Shown here piece after piece: positions 9,978-18,120 of a stretch of DNA of 64,000 bases. A program made the position numbers and the translations under genes. The DNA is taken from positions 49,678-113,677 of the forward strand of contig JBIQJM010000001.1 of NCBI GenBank assembly GCA_044507525.1, written 5' to 3'. The first letter of the stretch is position 1. Each line of letters starts with the position of its first letter. The notes beneath the pieces are model-generated. The model was not told the DNA's origin. It did not search any database and saw nothing but the letters and a program-made list of their open reading frames with translations. Origin of the DNA: Zeimonas sp044507525 (GTDB lineage: Bacteria > Pseudomonadota > Gammaproteobacteria > Burkholderiales > Burkholderiaceae_E).

Positions 9978-11240
9978 TCAGACGTTCTGCCTGCCCTCGT
10001 TGCCGGCGATGAACGGCGACCACGGCTGCGCACGGATCGGCGCCTTCGTCCGGTAGACCACCGAGAACTGGCCGTTCGCCTGGACCTCGCCGATCATCAC
10101 CGGCTTGTGCAGGTGATGGTTCGTCTCGTCCATCTTCAGCGTGAAGCCGCTGGGTGCGCGGAAGCTCTGGCCGTAGACGGCGGGGCGCACCTTGTCGACC
10201 TCGATCGACTTCGCCTTCTCCACTGCCTGCTTCCACAGGTGGATGCCGACCCAGGTCGCTTCCATCGGGTCGTTGGTGACGGCGGACGCCGCATCGGGCA
10301 CGTTGTTCTTCGCGGCCCACGCCCTGTACATCGCGATGAACTTCTCGTTCTCGGGGTTCTTCACCGACATGAAGTAGTTCCACGCCGCGAGGTGCCCGAC
10401 CAGCGGCTTCGTGTCGACGCCGCGCAACTCCTCCTCGCCGACCGAGAACGCGACCACCGGCACGTCGGTCGCCTTCAGGCCCTGGTTGCCGAGCTCCTTG
10501 TAGAACGGCACGTTGGAATCGCCGTTGATCGTCGACACGACCGCCGTACGAGCGCCCGCCGAGAACTTCCGGATGTCGGCGACGATCGTCTGGTAGTCGG
10601 CGTGACCGAAGGGCGTGTAGCGCTCGTCGATGTCCTCGCTCTTCACGCCCTTCGACACGAGGAAGGCGCGCAGGATCTTGTTCGTCGTGCGCGGATAGAC
10701 GTAGTCGGTGCCGAGCAGCACCCAGCGTTTGGCCGCCCCGCCGTCCTCGCCCATCAGGTACTCGACGGCGGGAATCGCCTGCTGGTTCGGTGCGGCGCCC
10801 GTATAGAAGACGTTCTTCGACAACTCCTCGCCTTCGTACTGCACGGGATAGAACAGCAGGCCGTTCAACTCCTCGAAGACGGGCAGCACCGACTTGCGCG
10901 AAACCGAGGTCCAGCAGCCGAAGGTGACGGCGACCCGGTCGTGCGAGATCAGCTGGCGCGCCTTCTCGGCGAACAGCGGCCAGTTCGACGCCGGGTCGAC
11001 GACGACCGCCTCGAGCGGACGACCCATCACCCCGCCGGTCGCGTTGATCTGCTCGATCGCCATCAGCACCGTGTTCTTCAGCGCGGTCTCGGAGATCGCC
11101 ATCGTCCCGGACAACGAGTGCAGCACGCCCACCTTGATCGGCGAGCGGTCCTGCGCGAAGAGCAGGTTGGAGGCGCTCAGCCCCGGCAGGGCAAGCGCCG
11201 CACCGGCAGCGGCTTTCAGGATGTCACGGCGTTGCGTCAT
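9978..11240 (-). CDS. urtA: urea ABC transporter substrate-binding protein UrtA
   Basis: UrtA (420 aa) is the periplasmic urea-binding protein of the importer, a type I periplasmic-binding fold related to amide-binding FmdD and AmiC. The chosen ATG at 11240 opens with MTQRRDILKAAAG, a twin-arginine export signal with a hydrophobic stretch and a cleavage site near LLFAQD, so it is probably folded before Tat export. Family landmarks are IKVGVLHSLSGTMAISE, FGCWTSVSRKSVLPV and LLFYPVQYEGEE. An upstream in-frame ATG at 11318 would hide the signal and is rejected. A 151-base gap separates it from ureA, the largest inside the operon, so an internal promoter there is possible. Confidence 0.98.
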   Translation of the reverse strand: MTQRRDILKAAAGAALALPGLSASNLLFAQDRSPIKVGVLHSLSGTMAISETALKNTVLMAIEQINATGGVMGRPLEAVVVDPASNWPLFAEKARQLISHDRVAVTFGCWTSVSRKSVLPVFEELNGLLFYPVQYEGEELSKNVFYTGAAPNQQAIPAVEYLMGEDGGAAKRWVLLGTDYVYPRTTNKILRAFLVSKGVKSEDIDERYTPFGHADYQTIVADIRKFSAGARTAVVSTINGDSNVPFYKELGNQGLKATDVPVVAFSVGEEELRGVDTKPLVGHLAAWNYFMSVKNPENEKFIAMYRAWAAKNNVPDAASAVTNDPMEATWVGIHLWKQAVEKAKSIEVDKVRPAVYGQSFRAPSGFTLKMDETNHHLHKPVMIGEVQANGQFSVVYRTKAPIRAQPWSPFIAGNEGRQNV

Positions 11241-11391
11241 GGTTGCCTCGATGGAGTTGCACGCGTTGGAAGGTTCGACGCGGTCGATCGCGTCACCACC
11301 CTCTTTCGCAACAACCATGCCAACGAGATTTGCGCCGCAGACGCACCGGCGCAGTGCCGAACGAAGCCTCGGAAGCCGCGCGTGCTCCGAA

Positions 11392-11694
11392 TCAGGGAAT
11401 GGGATCGTGCACGGTTACCAACTTGGTGCCGTCCGGGAAGGTCGCCTCGACCTGGATCTCCGGGATCATCTCGGGCACTCCCTCCATGACGTCGTCGCGA
11501 CCGAGCAGCGTCGTTCCGTAGTGCATGAGGTCGGCGACGCTGCGCCCGTCGCGCGCGCCCTCGAGCACGGCTGCCGTGATGTAGGCGACGGCTTCGGGAT
11601 GATTGAGCTTCAATCCGCGCGCGCGCCGCCGCTCGGCGACCAGGCCCGCGGTGAAGATCAGCAGCTTGTCTTTCTCTCTCGGTGACAGGTCCAT
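11392..11694 (-). CDS. ureA: urease gamma subunit
   Basis: Urease gamma subunit, exactly 100 aa, starting MDLSPREKDKLLIFTAGLV and ending VEATFPDGTKLVTVHDPI, both family signatures. It packs with UreB and UreC to form the alpha-beta-gamma trimer. It follows ureD by 83 bases. Its usual neighbour ureB is 5.8 kb further on, beyond urtABCDE. The coding sequence is full length with no sign of decay. Confidence 0.98.
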   Translation of the reverse strand: MDLSPREKDKLLIFTAGLVAERRRARGLKLNHPEAVAYITAAVLEGARDGRSVADLMHYGTTLLGRDDVMEGVPEMIPEIQVEATFPDGTKLVTVHDPIP

Positions 11695-11777
11695 CGTTCG
11701 CTCCAGGGTGGTCGGCGGCGGCGCCGGGTCGTCCTCGGGTCTCTCGAACCCGGTCGCCGAGCCCGGCTCGCCCGGAT

Positions 11778-12785
11778 TCAGGTGGCCCAGATGCGCGGTG
11801 CGTGCGCTTCGGTTCCCGTGAACGCGCGTCGCGCCGCGGCCCGCAGCGCGCGCGCCGCCTGCATCGCGTCCTCGGGCTCGTCGGCGAGCAGGCGTGCAAG
11901 CAGCAGCCGCGGCTCCAGGCGCGTCGCCGCCGCGTCGAGTGCCGGCGTGCGACTCTCGAAGCCGTGCAGGATCGCGCGCCATTCTTCGAGCAGCGCAGGC
12001 GGGTCGACGCCCACCGCGAGCACGGTCGCCGCAACGCAACGGCCGCGCCAGCCGAGCGGAGAGTCGAACAGGCGCGCGCCCGCGTCCGCCACCGTTCGCT
12101 CCGACCACGCGAGTCGGCCGCCGATGCGCAACGACAGCGACTGGCGCAGGCTGCCGCGACGAAAGCGTTCGCCCATCGCGCGTCTGCCGAGCACGAGGCA
12201 CTCCCACGCGATCAGGCAGGCGTCGCCGGCGAGATCGAAGACGACTTCCTGCTCGGCGTGCGCGCCGTCGTAGACGATCGCCGGCTGCGGCAGCCATTCG
12301 AGCATCGCTTGCGCTCCGACCTGCAGCACCGTCGTCACGCGTGAACCTGCGCCGGGGCTGCGTGCGCTGTCTCCCTGCTCACTGTCTCCCTGCTCGCTGG
12401 CGCTTCGCTCGCCCGCACGCGAGTGCGCGGCAGCACGCCGGTACCACTTCTGCGCACCGGGTGTCGTGCACAGCACGTGCGCCGATGCTCCGACGCGCAC
12501 GTCGATGTCGAGCGTATCGCCGTCCACCAGCCCGCCCGGAGGGTGGACCAGCACGGCCTCGCAGCTGCCGTCGGCGACGGGCAGCGCCCGGATCAAGCGC
12601 AGCGGCCCGGCGTGGCGGTTGCAGACGAGCCGCGTCGCGCGCTCGCGTCGCTCGAAGACGAGCTCCAGGCGGGCGGGCCAGGTGCCTGGTTGCGATGCGG
12701 ACGATTCGAGTGGCAAGGCGCAGGCAGGTGCGATGGGCTCGGGGCCGAATCTAGCGCAATACGGCCGCGCCATGCGGCTTCGCAT
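11778..12785 (-). CDS. ureD: urease accessory protein UreD (UreH)
   Basis: UreD (335 aa) binds apo-urease and, with UreF and UreG, forms the nickel-insertion complex. Recognisable stretches are LVHPPGGLVDGDTLDIDV (residues about 79-96), TTPGAQKWYR, ALEW-like AMLEWLPQPAIVYDGA and DSPLGWRGRCVAATVL. Between KWYRRAA and the TTVLQVG strand there is a low-complexity insert of about 28 residues (rich in S, E, G, D, A) containing a direct repeat SEQGD-SEQGD. The first ATG (12785) and a second four codons later (12773) are both possible; neither has a clear ribosome site. It is the first gene of the urea locus, so the operon promoter should lie just upstream. Confidence 0.94.
   Translation of the reverse strand: MRSRMARPYCARFGPEPIAPACALPLESSASQPGTWPARLELVFERRERATRLVCNRHAGPLRLIRALPVADGSCEAVLVHPPGGLVDGDTLDIDVRVGASAHVLCTTPGAQKWYRRAAAHSRAGERSASEQGDSEQGDSARSPGAGSRVTTVLQVGAQAMLEWLPQPAIVYDGAHAEQEVVFDLAGDACLIAWECLVLGRRAMGERFRRGSLRQSLSLRIGGRLAWSERTVADAGARLFDSPLGWRGRCVAATVLAVGVDPPALLEEWRAILHGFESRTPALDAAATRLEPRLLLARLLADEPEDAMQAARALRAAARRAFTGTEAHAPRIWAT
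12367..12396. repeat. 15-bp tandem duplication inside ureD
   Basis: Two abutting 15-base units, ctgtctccctgctca and ctgtctccctgctcg, differ only at the last base. In the ureD frame they encode SEQGD twice, so the duplication is in frame and lies in the low-complexity insert of the protein. Confidence 0.9.
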
Positions 12786-13259
12786 TCGAAAAGGCGAAAG
12801 CGTTTCGCTCGAGTCGGGCGTCGAGGTCCGGGCTTGCCCCCTTTCCGCGGACGAGTCGAAGTCGCGTCGTCACGCCGACAGGACGTGATGCACGGCAGGC
12901 TCGTCCACCGGCGGCGTGGCGCAAGCCACGCAGACGCCGCTGTTGGGCACGTCGTGTTCGACGCGATGACCGTGACGTCACCTGCGCCGCAAGAACTCCC
13001 GTTATCCGGGATATCGCGCGTGCAGCGAAGCGGGCGTGCGCGAAAACACCCGAAAAGCGGGCGCTGTCGCCCACGCAACCAACGACCCACGGCGAAGGTG
13101 CCGACGATCGGCACTTCCGGAGTTCCGAGATGTCGGTGGACGCCTCGGCGGGGCGACGGGACCGACGCAGCGACTCGAACGCCTCGCGGGCGAAATGAGC
13201 AACACGAGACCCGATCCAGGCACACGAGACCCGACGCGCGCGCGTGAGACAATCGAGGC
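12786..13259. other. divergent intergenic region between ureD and thiS
   Basis: About 470 bases without a recognisable gene separate leftward ureD from rightward thiS. It should hold the promoters of both the urea locus and the thiamine-thiazole cluster, but no convincing sigma-70 or sigma-54 site could be picked by eye. It contains the hairpin listed at 12910-12938 and a smaller perfect inverted repeat, GTGCCGA-cga-TCGGCAC, at 13098-13114. No convincing TPP-riboswitch core was found before thiS. Open frames here read as compositional noise (arginine-rich, no family motif). Confidence 0.6.
12910..12938. other. strong hairpin with GCAA tetraloop
   Basis: GGCG and GCGTGGC (12910-12920) pair with GCCACGC (12925-12931) and CGCC (12935-12938) around the loop GCAA, with a three-base bulge (AGA). 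Read on the plus strand the loop is a stable GNRA tetraloop. No T-run follows on either side, so it is not a typical intrinsic terminator. Its role is unknown. Confidence 0.5.
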
Positions 13260-13463
13260 ATGCAAACGATCGTCGTCAACGGAGACCCGCGCCCCTTGCC
13301 CGCCCCGGCAACCGTGTCGGCCCTGCTCGGCGAGCTCGGCCTCGCCGGCCGCCGCATCGCCATCGAACGCAACGGCGAGATCATCCCGCGCAGCCGGCAC
13401 GAGCACGAGCTCCTGCAGGCCGGCGACCGCGTCGAGATCGTCGTCGCCGTCGGCGGCGGCTGA
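13260..13463 (+). CDS. thiS: thiamine biosynthesis sulfur carrier ThiS
   Basis: ThiS (67 aa), the ubiquitin-fold sulfur carrier whose C-terminal glycine is converted to a thiocarboxylate and donates sulfur for the thiazole ring. It starts MQTIVVNGDPR, has the EIIPRSRH segment mid-protein and ends VAVGGG, supplying the required terminal Gly-Gly. Length is normal. It starts a rightward cluster with an OsmC-like gene, thiG and trmB; its partner thiG is two genes downstream. Confidence 0.95.
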   Translation: MQTIVVNGDPRPLPAPATVSALLGELGLAGRRIAIERNGEIIPRSRHEHELLQAGDRVEIVVAVGGG

Positions 13464-13949
13464 ATGCGCCCGCACCGAGCGGAGGAACGATTGGCCAACG
13501 AGCACCTCTTCGAAGGCAGCCTGCACTGGGACGGCCAGCCGCGGGATCGCGCCTGGGACTATCCCGGCCTGCACCGCGGCACGCGCATCGAATTCGACGG
13601 CGGCGCGTCGATCACTGCGTCGGCCCCTTCGGTGTTCCACGGCGACGACCGGCAGCCGAACCCCGAGACGCTGATGATGGCGTCGCTGATGCAATGCCAC
13701 TTCCTCACGTTCATGGCGGTGGCGATCAAGGCGGGCGTGCGCGTCACCGGCTATTCCGACCGCGCGAGCGGCCGTCTCGGCATGAAGGACGGGAAGATGC
13801 GCTTCGTCGAGGTCGTCCTGCATCCGCAGGTCACGCTCGCCGAGCCGCTCGATGCCGCCGCGCTCGGCGCACTGCACGACAAGGCGCATCGCAACTGCTT
13901 CATGTCGAACTCGGTCAACTTCGAGGTGCGCGTCGAGCCGGCAGGCTGA
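13464..13949 (+). CDS. OsmC/Ohr family protein
   Basis: A 161-aa OsmC-like protein; this family includes thiol-dependent hydroperoxide reductases. Both conserved cysteines can be seen, in LMQCHFLTFM and HRNCFMSNSV, with the helix between them, and the C-terminal strand NFEVRVEP. The ATG directly abuts the thiS stop. An alternative TTG at 13491 is preceded by a good GGAGGA, so the first nine residues may not be translated. It is inserted between thiS and thiG. A redox role protecting the thiocarboxylate/thiol chemistry is possible but only inferred from position. Confidence 0.85.
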   Translation: MRPHRAEERLANEHLFEGSLHWDGQPRDRAWDYPGLHRGTRIEFDGGASITASAPSVFHGDDRQPNPETLMMASLMQCHFLTFMAVAIKAGVRVTGYSDRASGRLGMKDGKMRFVEVVLHPQVTLAEPLDAAALGALHDKAHRNCFMSNSVNFEVRVEPAG

Positions 13950-13971
13950 ACGTGCCGGCGCGCGGCTCCCG

Positions 13972-14805
13972 ATGTCCGTCGATCCCATCCACAGCACCAT
14001 GAACACCTCCGACCTGCTGACGATCGGCCGCCGCCGTTTCTCCTCGCGCCTGCTGATCGGCACCGGCAAGTATCGCGACTTCGACCAGACTCGCGAGGCC
14101 GTCGAGGCGAGCGGCGCGCAGATCGTCACCGTCGCGATCCGGCGCACGAACATCGGGCAGAACGCCGGCGAGCCGAACCTGCTCGACTTCCTCTCGCCCG
14201 AGCGCTTCACGATCCTGCCCAACACCGCCGGCTGCTACAGCGCCGACGACGCCGTGCGCACGCTGCGACTGGCGCGCGAGCTGCTCGACGACCACACGCT
14301 GGTCAAGCTCGAAGTGCTCGGCGATGCGCGTTCGCTCTATCCGAACATGCCCGAGACGCTGAAGGCGGCAGAGACGCTGGTGCGCGAAGGCTTCGAGGTG
14401 ATGGTCTACACGAGCGACGACCCGATCCAGGCGAAGCGGCTCGAGGAGATCGGCTGCGTCGCCGTGATGCCGCTGGCCTCGCTGATCGGCTCCGGCATGG
14501 GCATCCTGAATCCGTGGAACCTTCAGCTGATCCTCGAACAGGCGCAGGTGCCGGTCATCGTCGACGCCGGCGTCGGCACCGCGTCCGACGCGACGATCGC
14601 GATGGAGCTCGGCTGCGCGGGCGTGCTGATGAACACCGCCGTCGCCGCCGCGCGCGATCCGGTACGGATGGCCGGCGCGATGCGCAAGGCCGTCGAGGCC
14701 GGCCGCGATGCGTTCCTCGCCGGTCGCATGCCGAAGAAACCGTACTCGGCCGCGCCGTCGTCGCCGACGAGCGGGCTCATCGCACCGGCCGCACCGCGTT
14801 CGTGA
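13972..14805 (+). CDS. thiG: thiazole synthase ThiG
   Basis: ThiG (277 aa), a TIM-barrel enzyme that joins 1-deoxyxylulose 5-phosphate, dehydroglycine and the ThiS thiocarboxylate to form thiazole phosphate. Family motifs are RLLIGTGKYRDFDQT near the N-terminus, NTAGCYSADDAVRTLRLARE, the Schiff-base lysine in VKLEVLGD, and the phosphate-binding loop VDAGVGTASDA. The first ATG (13972) and the next at 13999 are both acceptable; the latter is closer to the usual N-terminus. The stop overlaps the trmB GTG start (GTGA). Confidence 0.96.
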   Translation: MSVDPIHSTMNTSDLLTIGRRRFSSRLLIGTGKYRDFDQTREAVEASGAQIVTVAIRRTNIGQNAGEPNLLDFLSPERFTILPNTAGCYSADDAVRTLRLARELLDDHTLVKLEVLGDARSLYPNMPETLKAAETLVREGFEVMVYTSDDPIQAKRLEEIGCVAVMPLASLIGSGMGILNPWNLQLILEQAQVPVIVDAGVGTASDATIAMELGCAGVLMNTAVAAARDPVRMAGAMRKAVEAGRDAFLAGRMPKKPYSAAPSSPTSGLIAPAAPRS

Positions 14806-15527
14806 GCGCGACGACACCGGCGTCGCCGCACCCGCACATCCGCAGCTACTCGGGGCGACGCGGGCACTTCACCAGCGGCCAGCGCATCGCGTACGAGACG
14901 CTGCGCGAACGTTGGTGCATTGCCTACGACCCGACGCGCGCACTGGACGCGCAGCGCTGCGAGGAGCTGTACGCGCGCCGGGCGCCGCTCGTCGTCGAGA
15001 TCGGCTTCGGCATGGGCGACGCGACCGCCAGCATCGCGTCCGCGGAGCCGCAGCACGATTTCCTGGGCATCGAGGTCTATCCTGCCGGCGTCGGCGCGCT
15101 GCTGATGCGGATCGAGTCGCAGCAGCTGACGAACCTGCGGATCATCCAGCACGACGCGGTGGAAGTCCTTCGCGACATGGTCGCGCCCGACTCGCTCGCG
15201 CGCGTGCAGGTGTTCTTCCCCGATCCGTGGCCGAAGAAGCGGCACCACAAGCGCCGGCTGATCCAGCCGCCGTTCGTGGCGCTGCTGGCGAGCCGGCTGC
15301 GCCCCGGCGGCATCGTGCACTGCGCGACCGACTGGGAGCCGTACGCACAGCAGATGCTCGAGGTGCTGTCGGGCGAGCCCTTGCTCGAGAACACCGTCGC
15401 CGGCTTCGCGGCGCGGCCGGCATACCGGCCGCCGACACGCTTCGAGAATCGCGGCGCGCGACTCGGACACGAGATCCGCGATCTCGTGTTCCGACGCCCG
15501 GCCGCCGAAGCGACCGAAGCGGCTTAG
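14802..15527 (+). CDS. trmB: tRNA (guanine-N7-)-methyltransferase TrmB
   Basis: TrmB (241 aa) methylates G46 in the variable loop of tRNAs using S-adenosylmethionine. SAM motif I EIGFGMGDAT and the diagnostic catalytic/tRNA-binding block FFPDPWPKKRHHKRRLIQ are clear, followed by CATDWEPYAQQML. The start is taken as GTG at 14802, overlapping the thiG stop by four bases. The thiG-trmB pairing is common in Burkholderiales. Its end overlaps the end of the convergent gene on the other strand by four bases. Confidence 0.95.
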   Translation: MSATTPASPHPHIRSYSGRRGHFTSGQRIAYETLRERWCIAYDPTRALDAQRCEELYARRAPLVVEIGFGMGDATASIASAEPQHDFLGIEVYPAGVGALLMRIESQQLTNLRIIQHDAVEVLRDMVAPDSLARVQVFFPDPWPKKRHHKRRLIQPPFVALLASRLRPGGIVHCATDWEPYAQQMLEVLSGEPLLENTVAGFAARPAYRPPTRFENRGARLGHEIRDLVFRRPAAEATEAA

Positions 15528-16132
15528 TCGGCCGGCCCGGTGCGGCGGCGTGCGCCGCGGGTGGCGAAGGCAGCGGCGAGCGCACCGGCGCCCATCAACG
15601 CGAGGGGCAGCGGCGCAGGAATCGGGGTCGCGGCCCGGCCGACCGTCATCGAGACGCGCACCGACCCGCCGTTGTCGGCGGCGTTGCTGTCCCAGTACCG
15701 CAGGTTCAGCGTACCCGTGCCCCAGGCCGGACCGCTGAACGAGGTGCCCAGCAGGCGATAGTCGCCGCCGATCTCGCCGACGAGTGCGCCGAAGGGCGCC
15801 GAGAAGCCGCCCGCCCCGTGGAGGGAGAAGCTCTGTCCGATCAGGGTTCCCGCCGGTTGGCCCGACTCGTCGCTTCCCGTGGCGTACAGCGGGACAACCA
15901 GCCCGTCGGCGTTGGACCACCGGGGCAAGGCACCGGCCGACCAGAGATCGCCCTCGCCGGCCTGGATCGTCAGCCATTCGCCGGCGTCGACGACGAGCGT
16001 GGCGAGCGGCGTGCCACCGGTGCTGCTGTTCAGCGCGGCATCGACGTCGTACTGGTAGACGACGTCGGCCCGCGCGGGCGCGCCCGCCAGCATGGCGACG
16101 GCGACGCAGGCAGTGGACAGGAACCGCTTCAT
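15524..16132 (-). CDS. exported protein with PEP-CTERM-like sorting tail
   Basis: A 202-aa secreted protein of unknown function. The ATG at 16132 has a good GAGGAG and is followed by a signal peptide (KRFLSTACVAVAMLAGAPARA). The C-terminus has the architecture of an exosortase sorting signal: a proline triplet (PIPAPLP), one transmembrane helix, then an arginine cluster (RGARRR). The triplet is PAP/PLP rather than classical PEP, as in the VPLPA variant class. The body is beta-rich with glycine, serine and asparagine. No exosortase or archaeosortase gene is in the window, so the processing enzyme must lie elsewhere. Convergent with trmB. Confidence 0.75.
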   Translation of the reverse strand: MKRFLSTACVAVAMLAGAPARADVVYQYDVDAALNSSTGGTPLATLVVDAGEWLTIQAGEGDLWSAGALPRWSNADGLVVPLYATGSDESGQPAGTLIGQSFSLHGAGGFSAPFGALVGEIGGDYRLLGTSFSGPAWGTGTLNLRYWDSNAADNGGSVRVSMTVGRAATPIPAPLPLALMGAGALAAAFATRGARRRTGPAD

Positions 16133-16301
16133 CAGGACACTCCTCTCTCGGCGACAGGTCGGATCCTGTTGAAGCAAGAAATACGCCAGCGCAAAAGATA
16201 TATCCGAAATCAATGCGTTGCGAGAGACGCTCGCGCGGTGTCCACACCGGGATGTAAACAATTTCGACAGCGCCGGCCGGCGCGGCAGCGCAGCTGGGCC
16301 G

Positions 16302-17150
16302 TCACACGCCCCACTGGACGAGCCCCGTCCACGCCGACACCAGCACCACGATTCCGAAAGCGATCCGGTACCAGGCGAACGGGACGAAATCGTGCGTGGC
16401 GACGTACCGGATCAGCCAGTGCACGCAGGCGAGCGCCGCGAAGAACGAGAACAGCAGCCCGACGCCGAACAGCGGCAGGTCGGCCGGTCCGAGGAGCGAC
16501 CGGTACTGCCACGAGTCGTAGATGCCCGCGCCGACCAGCGTCGGAATCGCGAGAAAGAACGAGAATTCGGTGGCGACGCGTCGCGACAGGCCGAACAGCA
16601 TGCCGCCGATGATCGTCGCTCCCGAGCGGCTCGTTCCCGGGATCAGCGCGAACGCCTGCGCGACGCCGAGCTTCATCGCGTCGGCGAGCGTGATCGCGTC
16701 GACGTGATGCACCGTCTGCGCGGCCTGCATGCGGCTGCGTCCGCGCTCGACCCAGAGGATGACCAGCCCTCCGGCGATGAACGCGATCGCCACCGGCACC
16801 GGCTGGAACAGGTGCTCCTTGATCACTCCGGCGAACATCACGCCGAGGATCGCCGCAGGCAGGAACGCGACGACGACGTTGGCCGCGAAGCGCCGCGCGC
16901 TCGGGTCGGTGCGCACGCCGGCGAAGGTCCCGACGATGCGGGCGCGGAAGTACCAGATGACGGCGAGCATCGCGCCGGTCTGGATCGCGACCGAGAACAT
17001 CTTCGCCTTCTCGCCGTGGAAGCCGAGCGCGCTCGACGCCAGGATCAGGTGACCGGTGCTGGAGATGGGCAGGAACTCGGTGAGCCCCTCGACGATGCCG
17101 AGCAGCGCCGCCTTGACGAGGATCGGAAGCCCGTAGAAGACCTCGATCAT
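16302..17150 (-). CDS. uppP: undecaprenyl-diphosphatase UppP (BacA)
   Basis: UppP (282 aa), the inner-membrane phosphatase that regenerates undecaprenyl phosphate from undecaprenyl diphosphate for peptidoglycan and O-antigen synthesis; overexpression gives bacitracin resistance. The active-site segment EGLTEFLPISSTGH is at residues 21-34 and the second, PGTSRSGAT, at 171-179. About eight helices are predicted by eye. The ATG at 17150 overlaps the thiD stop (ATGA) and is preferred over the ATG nine bases upstream. Pairing with thiD is probably only for expression. Confidence 0.97.
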   Translation of the reverse strand: MIEVFYGLPILVKAALLGIVEGLTEFLPISSTGHLILASSALGFHGEKAKMFSVAIQTGAMLAVIWYFRARIVGTFAGVRTDPSARRFAANVVVAFLPAAILGVMFAGVIKEHLFQPVPVAIAFIAGGLVILWVERGRSRMQAAQTVHHVDAITLADAMKLGVAQAFALIPGTSRSGATIIGGMLFGLSRRVATEFSFFLAIPTLVGAGIYDSWQYRSLLGPADLPLFGVGLLFSFFAALACVHWLIRYVATHDFVPFAWYRIAFGIVVLVSAWTGLVQWGV

Positions 17151-18031
17151 CGATCCCACCAGGCGTGGAAATGGTGGACCGGACCATGGCCGCTGCCGAT
17201 GTCGAGTCGATCGGCATTGCGCAACGCGTCGGTCAGATAGCGCTTCGCCTCGCGTACGGCATCCACCGGCTCGGCGCCGCGCGCGAGCAGCGCGGCGATC
17301 GCCGCCGACAGCGTGCAGCCGGTGCCGTGCGTGTTGTTCGTCTCGACCCGCGTCTCGGGCAGCTCGATCATGCGGTCGCCGTCGTGCAGGAGGTCGATCG
17401 GATCGCCGCTCGCGTGTCCGCCCTTGAGCAGGACGAAGCGCAGGCCGTCGTCGGCGAGCAGCCGGCGCAGGCGCTCGGCCGCACGGCGCATCTCGCGCGG
17501 CGTCTCCGGCGCGCGCTCCTGCAGCAGCACGCCGGCCTCGGGCAGGTTCGGCGTGATCATCGTCGCCAGCGGCAGGATCGCTTCGATCAGCGTGCCGATC
17601 GCGTCGCGATCGAGCAGCACGTCGCCGCTCTTGGCGACCATCACCGGGTCGACGACCCGATGCGGCAGCCGCCCCTCGGCGATCGGCGCGGCGAGCCCCT
17701 CGGCCACCGCGGCGGCCACCGGCGCGGTGCCGAGCATCCCGATCTTCGCCGCATCGATCCGTACGTCGGCGAAGAGCGTGTCGATCTGCAGGCGCACGAA
17801 CGCGGGCGGCACGGCGTGCACCCCCGTCACCGCGCGGGTGTTCTGCGCGGTCAACGCGGCGACGACGCCCGTGCCGTAGGCGCCGAGCGCCGAGAATGCC
17901 TTGAGGTCGGCGAAGATGCCGGCGCCGCCGCTCGGATCGATGCCTGCGATCGACAGGGCATTGCGAACGGCGGCGCCGGCGGTGCGCGAGGCGTCCGCAC
18001 CCGCCGGGCGGGAAGTTCTCCGATGGTTCAC
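17147..18031 (-). CDS. thiD: hydroxymethylpyrimidine/phosphomethylpyrimidine kinase ThiD
   Basis: ThiD phosphorylates HMP and HMP-phosphate to HMP diphosphate, which is joined to thiazole phosphate in thiamine synthesis. The ribokinase-like core is clear: NALSIAGIDPSGGAGI near the N-terminus, IGMLGT, DPVMVAKSGD, TPNLPEA and the ATP/anion-hole motif NTHGTGCTLSAAIAA. No ATG fits: the only usable in-frame start before the core is GTG at 18031, giving 294 aa with about 22 extra N-terminal residues and no clear ribosome site. The start is therefore uncertain. With thiS and thiG it makes a partly grouped thiamine pathway on opposite strands. Confidence 0.92.
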   Translation of the reverse strand: MNHRRTSRPAGADASRTAGAAVRNALSIAGIDPSGGAGIFADLKAFSALGAYGTGVVAALTAQNTRAVTGVHAVPPAFVRLQIDTLFADVRIDAAKIGMLGTAPVAAAVAEGLAAPIAEGRLPHRVVDPVMVAKSGDVLLDRDAIGTLIEAILPLATMITPNLPEAGVLLQERAPETPREMRRAAERLRRLLADDGLRFVLLKGGHASGDPIDLLHDGDRMIELPETRVETNNTHGTGCTLSAAIAALLARGAEPVDAVREAKRYLTDALRNADRLDIGSGHGPVHHFHAWWDR

Positions 18032-18120
18032 GAGTTCATGCCGCGCAAGCGAAGCGTTGCGCGCTGAGTCGACGCGACGATGCGCCGACCGCGATGGTAA
18101 CCGCAGACGCGCCCCCTGCT

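Noticed and set aside
13080..13259. Possible TPP riboswitch before thiS
   Set aside because: The conserved CTGAGA and ACCTGATC-type cores are not found; only a small inverted repeat is present.
16237..16283. Palindromes GGTGTCCACACC and GCGCCGGCCGGCGC after uppP
   Set aside because: Short GC-rich palindromes are frequent at this base composition; there is no T-run or clear partner, so no function is assigned.
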